Below, piece by piece: positions 7,562-17,132 of a DNA stretch of 64,000 nucleotides. Every line of letters starts with the position of its first letter. The stretch's first letter is position 1. The notes below the pieces were generated by a model. The model did no database searches, was not told where the DNA came from, and saw only the letters and a list, made by a program, of their open reading frames with translations. This stretch comes from Klebsiella pneumoniae. GTDB lineage: Bacteria; Desulfobacterota; Binatia; UBA12015. Position numbers and translations under genes: made by a program. The stretch covers positions 38,501-102,500 of the forward strand of contig CAMBZJ010000012.1 in the NCBI GenBank assembly GCA_945872365.1, in the 5' to 3' direction.

Positions 7562-9487
7562 TCAGTGTCCGAGTTTGACCGCGATCCGATAGTCAGCGGG
7601 TCGTTCGCCCAGGCGCACGACGATGCCGATGCCGATGCCGAGAAGGCCCCAGAACAGGAGCTGGATCGCGATGTTGTTGAAGGGGTCGAAGCTCTGCATG
7701 GCGACGCAGAAACCGATGAGTCCGGCCATGACGGCCCAGAGAATCTCCCGCAGGCCGGGATCCTCGGTGGAGCGCTGGGCGCGGTAGAGTGCGAACAGGG
7801 ACTGACCGAGGATCCAGAGCATGGCGAGCCAGCCGAGGAGCCCATTTTCGAGGAGGAGGCGCACGTTGCCGTTCGCGTCCGAGATGACCTGGGAGGTGAA
7901 CTGGTCGCTGCCGAGTTTCACCTGCCCGAGCGTCCGGGGGCCGAGCCCGAACAGCAGTTGGCGCGGGCTCATCTCGGAGATCGCATGGCAACCCGCCGGG
8001 CTGCTCCCGCAGACGAGCGACCACCAGCCGGTTTCGGGCATGCTGCGCATCAGGGAGAGGGCTGCCGCGGGTACGACGATCGCGAGGAACACGACAGCCC
8101 AGAGCGGCGAGAAGTGCCGCCAGAGGTAGATCGCCGCGATGATCGAGAGGGTGATGAGTCCCGCCGGATGCCGAGTGAGGAGAATCCCGAGCAGGCAGAG
8201 GGTTGAGGCGGCAACCCAGAAGTCGCGCCCCTCGCGGGTGTGGGCGCGGGATAGGCTGCAGAGGACGCAGGGAACCCCGAGCAGCAGGTAGGTCGCGAGC
8301 GCGACCGGGCTCCCGAGGGTGGACGAGATGCCGGTCGGCATCATCCCGAGGCCGGTCTCCATCGGACTCGAGTGCGCCGGCATGTAGTCGGCGAATACGA
8401 CTTCGAGGATCCCTACGGCGGAGATCGCGACCGAGGTGAGCGCCACCGCCGAGACTGCGCTGCGAGCGAAACTGCGGGTGAAGGTGCCGTTGACGATGGC
8501 GAGCAGGACCATGAAGCCGGTGATGAGGTAATACACGGCTCCGCGAACCGCCTGGACGCGGGCCTCGGGCGCCGCGAAGGCGGCTGAGGCGAGCGACAGC
8601 AGGAGAAAGCAGGCCAGCGGCAGGTTGATCGGCGTGCGGTAGAGGCTGATGCGATCGCTCGGGCTGCGTCGCATCAGCATCCAGAGCGCGGCAAACGCGA
8701 TCAGGCCGTGCAGGGGATTCAACTTCGCGCCGCCGACGCTGACGTACATCCTCTCGAACGAGTCCGGCGGGATGAAGGAGACGAACAGGAGCAGGAGGAG
8801 CAGCGAGGCACCGAGCGTGATCCAGCGGTTGAGCAGCTTGAGGGCGGTCAGGCCCACCAGTTGGGCGTCGAGCCAGAGCGAGCGGTGCGTGACGTAGAGC
8901 TGGTCGTAGCGCAGCTTGTTCCGCGGAGAGGTGAAATAACCGCCGCGGACCTGGGCGAGGCCGGTCATGCCGGGGGCGACGCGGAAGCGATCGGCGTAGT
9001 GCTCGATCTCGCCCAGGTACCGATCGAGAAAGATCGGGCGAAGGGGGCGGGGCCCGGCGAAGTTCATCTCGCCGCGGAGCACGTTGATCAGCTGGGGAAT
9101 CTCGTCGAGCTTCGACCGCTTCAGGAACTTGCCGATCGGCGTGTAGAAGTCGTCCTGCGGGCTCAGCAGGCGAGCGCCGATCTGCCGCTCCGACCCCTCG
9201 CGGAGGGTGCGGAACTTGAACATGGTGTAGAGTTGCTGGTTTTTGCCGACACGCACGCCGCCGTAGAAGAGCGGACCCTTGCTGCTGAGTTTCACGGCGA
9301 GGGCGACCAGGGCGAGGACCGGCGACAGGAGCACGATCGCGACGACGGCGAGGATCGACTGTGCCAGGTAGCGGATACGCGATTCAGGCAGTCCGGGAGG
9401 TATCTCCCGTCCCGGGGCATGCTCCTCGGAAGCGAGCTGGCCCGTGGCGATCGCATCGTTGCGGAGTGCGAGTCTGGGTGTGGACAA
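7562..9487 (-). CDS. Fusion of initiating sugar transferase (PGT) and Wzy-like O-antigen ligase/polymerase
   Basis: A 641-residue two-part protein. Residues about 40-222 form a bacterial sugar transferase of the WcaJ/PglC (monotopic phosphoglycosyltransferase) type, with a membrane hairpin (residues 41-66), KFRTL near 91, the catalytic Asp-Glu pair at 128-129 in SKLDEIPQLINVLRGEM, and the AGPRP loop. Residues about 223-641 carry some ten hydrophobic helices and an LLENGLLGW segment typical of Wzy/WaaL family proteins. One chain could therefore start repeat units and polymerise or transfer them. The start codon is probably TTG, with GGGAG about 9 nt upstream. It is alone in its unit and convergent with the beta-helix gene. 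Confidence 0.88.
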   Translation of the reverse strand: MSTPRLALRNDAIATGQLASEEHAPGREIPPGLPESRIRYLAQSILAVVAIVLLSPVLALVALAVKLSSKGPLFYGGVRVGKNQQLYTMFKFRTLREGSERQIGARLLSPQDDFYTPIGKFLKRSKLDEIPQLINVLRGEMNFAGPRPLRPIFLDRYLGEIEHYADRFRVAPGMTGLAQVRGGYFTSPRNKLRYDQLYVTHRSLWLDAQLVGLTALKLLNRWITLGASLLLLLLFVSFIPPDSFERMYVSVGGAKLNPLHGLIAFAALWMLMRRSPSDRISLYRTPINLPLACFLLLSLASAAFAAPEARVQAVRGAVYYLITGFMVLLAIVNGTFTRSFARSAVSAVALTSVAISAVGILEVVFADYMPAHSSPMETGLGMMPTGISSTLGSPVALATYLLLGVPCVLCSLSRAHTREGRDFWVAASTLCLLGILLTRHPAGLITLSIIAAIYLWRHFSPLWAVVFLAIVVPAAALSLMRSMPETGWWSLVCGSSPAGCHAISEMSPRQLLFGLGPRTLGQVKLGSDQFTSQVISDANGNVRLLLENGLLGWLAMLWILGQSLFALYRAQRSTEDPGLREILWAVMAGLIGFCVAMQSFDPFNNIAIQLLFWGLLGIGIGIVVRLGERPADYRIAVKLGH

Positions 9488-9830
9488 GGTCTTGAACTCC
9501 CGTGGGTTTTCGAGAGGTGCTTGGTCGATTCCGCCGTCGCCTACCCGCCCGATCGCCCTCTCGAAATCGCTAGCAGCACCGGCGGCACCGCGTCAAAGAT
9601 TCGGTGACCGCTCAGTCGAGTCGTGGTGGGCGGCGACGATCGCAGTTTCGCAAGCGGGTGGGCAGGCCGACAAGGCCACCGGGCGGCTTATGTGAAGAAT
9701 CCGGCTCGTAACGTGACGAAACGGGCAGGATACGGGGACTCGGGAGCGGCGCGAGGCCCGGTGCGGCCTGCGGTGGTCGCGTGCGCCGCTCCGGCAGAGC
9801 TGTCCGACGAAGTCAGGCCGGACGAACCGG
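9488..9830. other. 343-bp non-coding gap in the EPS locus
   Basis: No convincing gene is present. The gap separates the last gene of the long EPS run (amidotransferase) from the PGT-ligase fusion, both on the minus strand, so it should hold the promoter and leader for the fusion. A TTGACG hexamer on the minus strand (near 9595) has no good -10 partner at normal spacing, so I do not call a promoter. Short inverted repeats exist just after the amidotransferase stop, but none has a T-run. Confidence 0.5.
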
Positions 9831-11726
9831 CTAGCCAAGCGGGGCAGAGGGGACACCGCCCAACCGATCGTACCAGGTCTGGAACATGAGGAGGGTCCAG
9901 ATGTCCCGGCTGCAGTCTCGCTCCTTGGCCTCGTGGGCCTGGATCAGGCCCGAAACGACCTCCGGACGGAAAAGGCCGGTCGCCTCGATTCGCGCAGGGG
10001 CGAGGGTGTCACGAACCCGCTCGCGCAAGGGGCCGAGGAGCCAACTCGGGATCGGCACGTTGAAGCCGCGCTTGGGGCCCCCGGCCGTGGTTGCCGGAAG
10101 ACGATCGGCCATCGCCCTTCGCAGGAGCACCTTGGTCGTGAGTCCCCGCATCTTGAAGCGGCTGGGGATGGTCGCAACGCGCTCGACGAGCAGATGATCG
10201 AGGAACGGAACTCGTCCTTCGAGCGAGGTCGCCATCGTCATGCGATCCGCCTTCACCAGCATGTCGCCCTCGAGCCCGAGATGCGTGTCCACGGCGAGCA
10301 GCCGGGAGAGGAGATCCCTCTGCGGGCTTCCGGCCGCCGCGGATTCATAGAGGCGAACGGTCGGCTGCAGCGTGGGATCGACGGCGCGGTAAAGTTCCCG
10401 CTTGCGCTCTTCGTCGAAGATCGCCTTCCACGAGAAGTGCGCTTCGAGCGGCGGACTCGAGGCGCCCGCGGCGAATCGCTTCGCCATGTAGTCGAAGCTC
10501 ACTCGGCCGTGGGAGACCGGCAGCAGGCCGGCGAGTCGCGGAACGAGCTGCCGCAGCGGGCCCGGAAGGGCACGTCGGTACAGCTCGGCGAGCCGGGTCG
10601 CGGTGTAGGTCTTGTAGCCGGCGAAGACCTCGTCGCCGCCTTCTCCGGAGAGGGCGACCTTCACGTGTTCGCGGGCCAGACGCGACACGCAAAGAACCGG
10701 GATCGCCGAGGAATCGGCATATGGTTCGTCGAAGGAGTCGACGAGCCGCGGCACGAGATCGACGGTGTCCGGCGTCACGACGAGTTCGTGGTGCTCGGTC
10801 TCGAAGTGGCGCGCGACCGCGCGGGCCCCATCGAGTTCGCTGAAGGTCTTCTCCTCGAAACCGATCGAGAAGGTGCGCAGCGGACCGGTGTGAAAACGCC
10901 GCATCGAGGCGACGATGGCCGCCGAGTCGACCCCACCGGAGAGAAAGACGCCGAGCGGAACGTCGGCGACCAGGTGGCTGCGGACCGCTTCGTCGACGAG
11001 TTCTCGAACGATCTCGACTGCCTCGTCCTCCGTCCGGATGGTGGGGTCCGGTTCATAGCGGAGCTGCCAGTAGCGCTCGAAGCGGACCGATCCCTTCTCG
11101 GCGACGAGCATTGTCCCGGGCAGGAGTTTGCGGGCGTCGCGGAAAATCGTCGCCGGCGCCGGCACGTAGGTGAGGCTCAGGTAGTCGTGGAGGGCCTGGT
11201 GGTCGATCGTGCGGTCGAGTCCGGCTGCGAGCAGGCTCTTCAACTCGGAGCCGAAAAGCAGCCGCCCGCCGCCGAGGGCGTAATGGAGCGGCTTGATGCC
11301 GAGGCGATCGCGCGCGACCACGAGGCGGCGCTCCCTCGCGTCCCAGAGCGCGAAGGCGAACATGCCGCGCAGCCGGGCGGCGCAGCCCGTTCCGAACTCC
11401 TCGTAGAGATGGACGATGACCTCGGTGTCGCTGTGCGTCGCGAAGCGATGACCACGAGCCTCGAGATCGCTCCGCAGCTCCTGGAAGTTGTAGATCTCCC
11501 CGTTGAGGATGACCGTGACCGTACCGTCCTCGTTGGAAATCGGCTGGTGCCCGCCCGCGAGGTCGATGATCGAGAGACGACGCATGCCCATCGCCAGTGG
11601 TCCGTCGACGTGGAAGCCCTCGTCGTCGGGGCCTCGGTGGACGATGACGTCGCACATCGCGCGGGCGAGGTCCCGGGGCGCGGGGACGCCCGGGTCGAGC
11701 GCGAGGAATCCGGCGATGCCACACAT
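9831..11726 (-). CDS. Asparagine-synthetase-like amidotransferase (XrtA-associated type)
   Basis: A 631-residue two-domain enzyme. The N-terminal class II glutaminase begins MCGIAGF, with Cys2 as nucleophile after Met removal, and shows VHRGPDDEG and NGEIYN. The second domain is an ATP-pyrophosphatase with the SGGVDS loop near residue 260. Length and layout fit the exosortase-A-associated amidotransferase 1 family. It would amidate a carboxyl group, possibly a uronic acid in the polymer, and not make free asparagine; this role is inferred from context. The start is fixed by the conserved MCG. It is the last gene of the long EPS run, 34 nt after a deacetylase gene. Confidence 0.93.
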   Translation of the reverse strand: MCGIAGFLALDPGVPAPRDLARAMCDVIVHRGPDDEGFHVDGPLAMGMRRLSIIDLAGGHQPISNEDGTVTVILNGEIYNFQELRSDLEARGHRFATHSDTEVIVHLYEEFGTGCAARLRGMFAFALWDARERRLVVARDRLGIKPLHYALGGGRLLFGSELKSLLAAGLDRTIDHQALHDYLSLTYVPAPATIFRDARKLLPGTMLVAEKGSVRFERYWQLRYEPDPTIRTEDEAVEIVRELVDEAVRSHLVADVPLGVFLSGGVDSAAIVASMRRFHTGPLRTFSIGFEEKTFSELDGARAVARHFETEHHELVVTPDTVDLVPRLVDSFDEPYADSSAIPVLCVSRLAREHVKVALSGEGGDEVFAGYKTYTATRLAELYRRALPGPLRQLVPRLAGLLPVSHGRVSFDYMAKRFAAGASSPPLEAHFSWKAIFDEERKRELYRAVDPTLQPTVRLYESAAAGSPQRDLLSRLLAVDTHLGLEGDMLVKADRMTMATSLEGRVPFLDHLLVERVATIPSRFKMRGLTTKVLLRRAMADRLPATTAGGPKRGFNVPIPSWLLGPLRERVRDTLAPARIEATGLFRPEVVSGLIQAHEAKERDCSRDIWTLLMFQTWYDRLGGVPSAPLG

Positions 11727-11760
11727 GGATCGATTGCCTTCGTATGAGGTGCGGGTCGGT

Positions 11761-12594
11761 TCAGGCGTTCGCGGGCGCGTACGCCCCATCGGACATTCGC
11801 TGGCGGACCGCGTGGAGCAAGTCCCAGGTTCCGGCGAGCTTGTGCGCGAAGTCGCGCACCCCATCGTCGCGCGCGACGAACGTGCGGCGCAGCCGCAACG
11901 GTGGCGAGTCCGCCGTGACGGGCCCCGGCAGGGTGGTGCAGGCAAGACGGTAGCCGGCCTCGCGCACGGCGCTCACGACCCGCTCGTCGAGTTTTCCGCG
12001 GGGGTAGCAGAAGCTCCCGACCGGCCGGCCGAGCCGCTCCTCGATCGCCCGTCGGCAGTCGAAGACCTCCCGGCGGAGCGCCGTGTCGTCCAGCCCGGGA
12101 AGCTCCGGGTGGGTCACCGTGTGGGCGCCCATCTCGATTCCGTGCTGCGCCATCTCCTCGACCTGGTTCCACGAGAGCGGCGCGACGCCGGAGCGGTCCC
12201 GGAGGACGGGCAGGGCGTCGCCGCCGATGAAGCCGGTGGCGAGGAAGATGGTCGCGGGAATGCCTTCGCTTGCCAGGACCGGAAAGGCGTTGCGGTGGTT
12301 GTCGGCGAAGCCGTCGTCGAAGGTGATCACGACGGAGCGCTCCGGAAAGGGGCGACCGCTCTCGAGGTACTCGGCGATCGCATCGAAGCGCAGCACCGAA
12401 AAGCCCTCGGTCCGAAGCCATCGCATCTGCTCCGCGAAGGCCCGCGGCGTGACGCAGGAGCGATGGTCCTCGTCGTCGATCCGGTGGTAGTAGACGATCC
12501 GCAGCGACGGAACGCCGGCTGGAAGCAGGCGCCGCAGGGCGCCCAGCGTCTCGCGCGCCACGAGGCGAGCGGATCTCTCGAGCGGGGAGCGCAT
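11761..12594 (-). CDS. NodB-type polysaccharide deacetylase
   Basis: A 277-residue carbohydrate esterase family 4 protein. It shows motif 1 TFDDGF (about residue 94, catalytic and metal Asp) and motif 2 HTVTHP (metal histidines), then SFCYPRGK as motif 3. There is no clear signal peptide, so it may act on a lipid-linked or nucleotide sugar at the cytoplasmic face or be exported otherwise. It would remove acetyl groups from N-acetylated sugars. It lies 2 nt from the preceding glycosyltransferase gene in the run. It is one of three deacetylases in this cluster. Confidence 0.9.
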   Translation of the reverse strand: MRSPLERSARLVARETLGALRRLLPAGVPSLRIVYYHRIDDEDHRSCVTPRAFAEQMRWLRTEGFSVLRFDAIAEYLESGRPFPERSVVITFDDGFADNHRNAFPVLASEGIPATIFLATGFIGGDALPVLRDRSGVAPLSWNQVEEMAQHGIEMGAHTVTHPELPGLDDTALRREVFDCRRAIEERLGRPVGSFCYPRGKLDERVVSAVREAGYRLACTTLPGPVTADSPPLRLRRTFVARDDGVRDFAHKLAGTWDLLHAVRQRMSDGAYAPANA

Positions 12595-12596
12595 GC

Positions 12597-13805
12597 TCAG
12601 GCGGGTGCCCCGGCGAGGTCCGCCGCGCGGAACTTCTCGAAGAGCCGGTCGACCGTGCGTCGCATGTCGAAGTTCTCGGCGACGCGCCGTCGACCTTCGG
12701 CGGCGAGCGCCGCGCCGCGCTGCGGATCGTCGAGCAATTCGGCGATGGCTGCGGCGAGCCTCTCAGGGTCCCGCTCGGGAACGAAGAGCCCGCTTCGCCC
12801 GTGCTCGACAAGTTCGCCGAGCGAAGGCAGTTCTGTGCAGATCACCGGTGCGCCCGCGGCGAGACCCTCGATCAGGATGTTGGGAATCCCGAAGTGGTCC
12901 TCGTGGTGGGCGGGCAGCACGACGGCCGAGGCGCGGTGGTATGCGGGAACGACCTCCTCTTGAGGGAGATAGCCGAGCAGACGTACCCGGTCGCCGACGT
13001 CCAAGCTGGCGACGAGCCGCTCGAGAACCGGTCGGTCCTCTCCCTCGCCTAGGATCTCGAGACGCACCCGGCGCCCACGGTCGCGCAGGAGTGCTATGGC
13101 CCGGATCAGGTCGTCGAAGCCCTTGCAGGCGCGCAGTGTACCGACGCTCACGACGAGGTCGCTTTCGCGCGGTGGCCCGCCGCGCTCGAAGCGCGGCAGG
13201 TCCACGCCGTGGTACACGGTCTCGACGCGATCGCCATGGGACGGCGCGATCTCCGCCAGGTAGCCGCGGTTGAACCGGGTGCAGGTGACGACGAAACGCG
13301 CCGCCGCGATCTTCTCCCGTAGCATGGCCTTGTGGATGAAGATGTCGGTCGCATGCCCGGAGAAGCTGAACGGAATGCCGGTGAGGCCGGAGATGACATA
13401 GGCGGCGGTCGCGGGATAGGTGGCCCAGTTGGCGTGCATGTGGCGCACCCCGCGTCGTTCCATGTCCTCGGCGAAGGAAAGGCTCTGGGGGACGATGGCC
13501 ATCGCCTTCGCGAACTGCGTCGGGAGTCGGCGATGCCCCCAGGCCACCCGGCCGATTCGACCGAGTGCGCGGCGCGGTCCCTGCAGGACCCGGCGCCCGG
13601 CGCGCAGTGCAGTCGCGACGGCGGCCGCCGGATAGACGGTCCGCGGCAAGAGCGCCTCGGCATCAGCATGCACCTTCCAGCCTTGCGGTGCGGGCAGGAG
13701 CGAATAGATCGTGAAGTCGAGGCCACGCTCGGCGAGCCCGGAGAGTTCGCGCAGGAAGTAGGCGTCCACCTGCCGCGGGAACTGGTTGACGAGGAAGGCG
13801 AGCAT
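12597..13805 (-). CDS. GT4-family glycosyltransferase (WcaL-like)
   Basis: A 402-residue GT-B glycosyltransferase. The N-terminus FPRQVDAYFLREL and the middle FSGHATDIF segment resemble colanic-acid transferase WcaL and its relatives. The C-terminal domain has the sugar-nucleotide binding region VGTLRACKGFDDLI and the acidic EHGRSGLFVPERDPERLA block. It probably adds one sugar to the growing lipid-linked repeat in the cytoplasm. The ATG at 13805 lies one base after the stop of the upstream transferase gene, which is the best start; a longer frame would run through that gene. Confidence 0.9.
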   Translation of the reverse strand: MLAFLVNQFPRQVDAYFLRELSGLAERGLDFTIYSLLPAPQGWKVHADAEALLPRTVYPAAAVATALRAGRRVLQGPRRALGRIGRVAWGHRRLPTQFAKAMAIVPQSLSFAEDMERRGVRHMHANWATYPATAAYVISGLTGIPFSFSGHATDIFIHKAMLREKIAAARFVVTCTRFNRGYLAEIAPSHGDRVETVYHGVDLPRFERGGPPRESDLVVSVGTLRACKGFDDLIRAIALLRDRGRRVRLEILGEGEDRPVLERLVASLDVGDRVRLLGYLPQEEVVPAYHRASAVVLPAHHEDHFGIPNILIEGLAAGAPVICTELPSLGELVEHGRSGLFVPERDPERLAAAIAELLDDPQRGAALAAEGRRRVAENFDMRRTVDRLFEKFRAADLAGAPA

Positions 13806-13806
13806 G

Positions 13807-15033
13807 TCAGGCCGCGACGCGGGCGCCCGCGCTCGAGATCGAGAGGTAGAGTCCCTGCGTCCGCTCGACCATCCGCTCCACGGAAAACAGGTCGTGGACG
13901 CGATCCTTCCCGAGTCGCCCGAATTCCCGGATCCTCTCGTCGGAAACCGCAAGGCGCGCGATCGCCTGGGATAGCGCGGCCGGGTCGCGGGCCGGGACGA
14001 GGTAGCCGGTCTCCCCCTCGACGATGACCTCGGCATTGCCGCCGACGTCGGTCGCGATCATCGCACGGCCCGCCGCCATCGACTCGAGCACGGTGTTCGA
14101 GAGCCCCTCCTTGACCGAGGAGAGAACGGAGAAGTCGACCGTCTGCAACCACTCGGCCGCATCCGTACGCGGGCCTGTGAAGTGGACGCGATCGCCGATT
14201 CCAAGCTCCCGAGCCAGCTCGCGGAGGGTGTCGAGTTCGCTACCCCCACCGACGACGGCGAGGTGCAGGCGCGGAACGCGCTCGGCGATCAGCGCCATGG
14301 CCCGCAGCAGCGTACCGTGATCCTTCGCCGGCTCGACGCGGGCGACGGTCCCGGCCAGGATCGCGTCGGGGGGAATCGAGAGTTCGGCACGACGGATCGC
14401 GGGATCGCAGGGCTTGCGGAAACGATCGAAATTGACACCGTTGTAGATCGTCACGACCTTGTCCGGCGATACTCCCTGCGTAAGCAGGTAGCTGCGTACG
14501 GCCTCGGAGTTCGCAATGATCCGGTCGGTGCCGCGTGCGAGCAGCCGGCCGAGGACACGCTTGTAGCGCTCTTCCCAGATGTCGACGTTGCGCTCGGACG
14601 CGAGCACGTGCGGCACGCCGGCCATGCGCGCGGCGATGCGCCCCCAGGTGTTGGCTCCCCAGAGATAGGTCTGGACGATGTCGAAGCGCTCGCGGCGCAT
14701 CATCCGCGCGAGTCGCACGACCAACCCGGGATCGGCCTTGAGACTCTTGGGCTCGTGCAGGACTCGTATGCCGAGGGACTCGATCTCGCGTGCCTTCGCA
14801 CCGTGCCTGAAGCAGCAGACGACCGGTTCGAACCTGCGCCGGTCGATCCTCCGGGTGAGCTCGAGGATCTGCTGCTCGGTGCCACCGATGTCGAGTTCGT
14901 CGATGACGAAGAGGGTGCGCAAGGCGCGTGTTGGCAGCCCGTCTCCCGTGTTCGCTTGACGCGGGCGCAATTCGACGACCTTGTCGTAGGGGGGTCGCGC
15001 AGAAGTCGTCCCCGGAGTGTTCGCCCGGTTCAC
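13807..15033 (-). CDS. GT4-family glycosyltransferase
   Basis: A 408-residue GT-B transferase. It shows the GT4 N-terminal block IDELDIGGTEQQI (glycine-rich, acceptor side), the core AGTVARVEPAKDHGTLLRA, and the C-terminal EGLSNTVLESMAAG with EGETGYLVP, the Glu-containing nucleotide-sugar motif. The likely start is GTG at 15033, which overlaps the stop of the epimerase gene (GTGA). Acceptor and donor sugars cannot be deduced. Its closest visible kin in the window is the transferase at 21304-22467, which shares the IGGxxx opening and the EGxxNxxLEAM-type block. Confidence 0.9.
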   Translation of the reverse strand: MNRANTPGTTSARPPYDKVVELRPRQANTGDGLPTRALRTLFVIDELDIGGTEQQILELTRRIDRRRFEPVVCCFRHGAKAREIESLGIRVLHEPKSLKADPGLVVRLARMMRRERFDIVQTYLWGANTWGRIAARMAGVPHVLASERNVDIWEERYKRVLGRLLARGTDRIIANSEAVRSYLLTQGVSPDKVVTIYNGVNFDRFRKPCDPAIRRAELSIPPDAILAGTVARVEPAKDHGTLLRAMALIAERVPRLHLAVVGGGSELDTLRELARELGIGDRVHFTGPRTDAAEWLQTVDFSVLSSVKEGLSNTVLESMAAGRAMIATDVGGNAEVIVEGETGYLVPARDPAALSQAIARLAVSDERIREFGRLGKDRVHDLFSVERMVERTQGLYLSISSAGARVAA

Positions 15034-16016
15034 GTGCCCGTCCCCGGATGCGAGCTCTCCAGTCCGGCGACGCCCTCGGGGAGGCCGATCCGGGGCTGCC
15101 AACCGAGTTCCTCCCGGGCGCGACGGGTGTCGTAGCGCAGGCTCTCGGTTGCACGCTTGAGCTTGTAGCGCGACAGCGGGAGCGAACGCCCGGTCGCGGA
15201 AGAGAATACTTCGCAGGCGACCGCCACAGGCGCGAACCAGGACGGTGACACGTAGACGGGAGAAAAGTTCGCGGCACCTCGGCTGCTCAGGAGTTCGAGG
15301 TAGTCGCCCTGCTCGAAGAGGCCATCGACGACGTTGTAGGACTCTCCGGCCCGCCCGCGCTCGGCGGCGAGCAGCAGGGCGTCGGCGGCGTTGTCGACAT
15401 GGGTCAGCGGGAGGAGAGCCCGCGGCGACCCGACGATCACACGACGACCGCTTGCACCCGGGATCGGGAGGGCGAGGCGTGCGAAAAACGGCGGCTGCTC
15501 CGCTCCGTAAAGGATTCCGGGCCGCACCACGATGCAATCGAGACCGGGTGCGCTGAATCCCCGCACGAGGCGGTCGGCCTCCGCCTTGGACCATGCGTAA
15601 TCACCCCGCTTCTCGATCTCCGGGTCGAGCGGGGTGCTCTCGGTGATCGGCGTATCGGCGGCTCCGGCTCCGAAGATTCCCGCCGAACTCACGTGCACGA
15701 AGCGCCGAACGCCCGCCCGCGCCGAAGCTTCGAGCAGGACCCGGGTGCCCGTCACGTTGTCGTGCTCGAAGGCGGCCCGACCACCGCCGCCGCTCACGCG
15801 GGCTGCGAGGTGGAAGACGGTGTCGATGCCCGCCACCGCCCGTTCGATCGCGGCGGGCTCGTCGAGCCCACCCCAAACGATCTCGGTGATCTCCGCGGGG
15901 ATCCGCTTCTTGTCGGTTCCCGCCCGGACGAGCGCGCGCAGTCGCCGGCCATCGGCCACCAGTCGTTGCGCGAGGTGGCGACCGAGGAAGCCGGTGCTGC
16001 CGGTCAGGAGGTCCAT
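15030..16016 (-). CDS. Extended SDR NAD-dependent epimerase/dehydratase
   Basis: A 328-residue extended short-chain dehydrogenase. It begins with the Rossmann signature GSTGFLGRHL and carries HLAARVSGGG, a VSSAG block and the catalytic YAWSK (Tyr and Lys) near residue 143. These enzymes epimerise, dehydrate or reduce nucleotide sugars. It overlaps the oxidoreductase gene before it by 13 nt and the transferase after it by 4 nt. Together with the Gfo/Idh protein it could make a modified sugar donor for the repeat unit; the exact sugar is unknown. Confidence 0.9.
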   Translation of the reverse strand: MDLLTGSTGFLGRHLAQRLVADGRRLRALVRAGTDKKRIPAEITEIVWGGLDEPAAIERAVAGIDTVFHLAARVSGGGGRAAFEHDNVTGTRVLLEASARAGVRRFVHVSSAGIFGAGAADTPITESTPLDPEIEKRGDYAWSKAEADRLVRGFSAPGLDCIVVRPGILYGAEQPPFFARLALPIPGASGRRVIVGSPRALLPLTHVDNAADALLLAAERGRAGESYNVVDGLFEQGDYLELLSSRGAANFSPVYVSPSWFAPVAVACEVFSSATGRSLPLSRYKLKRATESLRYDTRRAREELGWQPRIGLPEGVAGLESSHPGTGT

Positions 16017-17128
16017 GTACGCTCCCCCTCCGCATGGCCGTTGGCCCGTCCGGCCTGGCCGAGCGTCGCCTTCGCGGACAGCGTGTCCTCCACGAGGTTC
16101 AGCAGGCGCACGTTCTCGCGGCCGGCGTTCCCATCGACAGGAGGTACATCGCCGTTTTCGATGCTCTTGTAGAACCGCCGAATCGTCTCCCCGATCCCCG
16201 GATAGAGCTTCATGCGGCGCGTCGCGACCCCGATCGCGTTCTCCGCCGTTCCGGCGAGCAACTGGGCCGCGGGTTCCACGTTCGAGGCGAGCTTCGCCAC
16301 CAGCTTGGGTAGATTGCGCACCCGCTCGGTGAGGATCGTCATCGTGTTCAGATTGACGCGCAGGGTCGCCTTGGTGCCGAAGACGTTCAGGTGGTTCAGG
16401 TAGGGCTGGGCACCCATGGAGAACACCACGAAACCGTAGGCCGACTCACCCTCGAGGAGGGCGCGGATCTCCGTCAGCAGGGCGCTGCCGGGGTGGGTCG
16501 CACGTCCCATGATGTGCGCTTCCTGCACCGGCCCGAGAAGGCGGCTCACCAGGTAGAAGGGGTGCGGCGCCAGGTTGTAGAACGGAGCGAACGGGTTCTC
16601 GATGCGCCATTCGCTTGTCGCCGTCGCGCCGCCGCCGAGATCGACCTGGTTCACGCCCTGGTGGCACTCGACCGACACCACGTCGCCGACGACACCCTTG
16701 TCAACCAGGTCGAGTGCACGCCTGACGACCGGATCGAAGAGGCGGTTGTGATCGATGCACAGGCGTCGCCCGTTCGCGTGCTCGGCCGCGATCATGCGAT
16801 CGCAGTCGGCGACACGCATCGCCATCGGCTTCTCGACGAGCACGTTCGCGCCGGCCTCCATCGCCCGGATCGCGATGTCCGCATGAGTGGCGGGTGGTGT
16901 GACGACATGCACGACACTCGGCTCGACCTCCCGCAGCATCGCGTCGATGTCGGTGTAGCAGGCGGTCTCGAGATCCTTGGCCGCCGCGAGTTCACGGGCC
17001 TTGTTGGGCAACGGGTCGCAAAGCGCGACCACCGAAGCGTTCCTCACCCCCTTGATGAAGCCGAGGTGGGTCGCGGCGATGGCGCCCGCCCCGACGAGGG
17101 CGACCCGGTGCTTCTTTCCGCTGCTCAT
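16004..17128 (-). CDS. Gfo/Idh/MocA family oxidoreductase
   Basis: A 374-residue NAD(P)-dependent oxidoreductase. The N-terminal Rossmann fold shows VALVGAGAIAATH, the conserved lysine motif is VLVEKPMA near residue 98, and a DHNRLF block follows. Family members such as WlbA oxidise C3 of UDP-sugars. Its position between a radical SAM gene and an SDR gene suggests nucleotide-sugar modification. It starts 4 nt after the radical SAM stop, and its own end overlaps the SDR gene. Substrate is not identifiable from sequence. Confidence 0.9.
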   Translation of the reverse strand: MSSGKKHRVALVGAGAIAATHLGFIKGVRNASVVALCDPLPNKARELAAAKDLETACYTDIDAMLREVEPSVVHVVTPPATHADIAIRAMEAGANVLVEKPMAMRVADCDRMIAAEHANGRRLCIDHNRLFDPVVRRALDLVDKGVVGDVVSVECHQGVNQVDLGGGATATSEWRIENPFAPFYNLAPHPFYLVSRLLGPVQEAHIMGRATHPGSALLTEIRALLEGESAYGFVVFSMGAQPYLNHLNVFGTKATLRVNLNTMTILTERVRNLPKLVAKLASNVEPAAQLLAGTAENAIGVATRRMKLYPGIGETIRRFYKSIENGDVPPVDGNAGRENVRLLNLVEDTLSAKATLGQAGRANGHAEGERTWTS

Positions 17129-17132
17129 CGGG

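Noticed and set aside
9488..9830. Small genes on either strand in the EPS gap
   Set aside because: Candidate frames of about 87 codons have no ribosome site, no domain and mixed composition.
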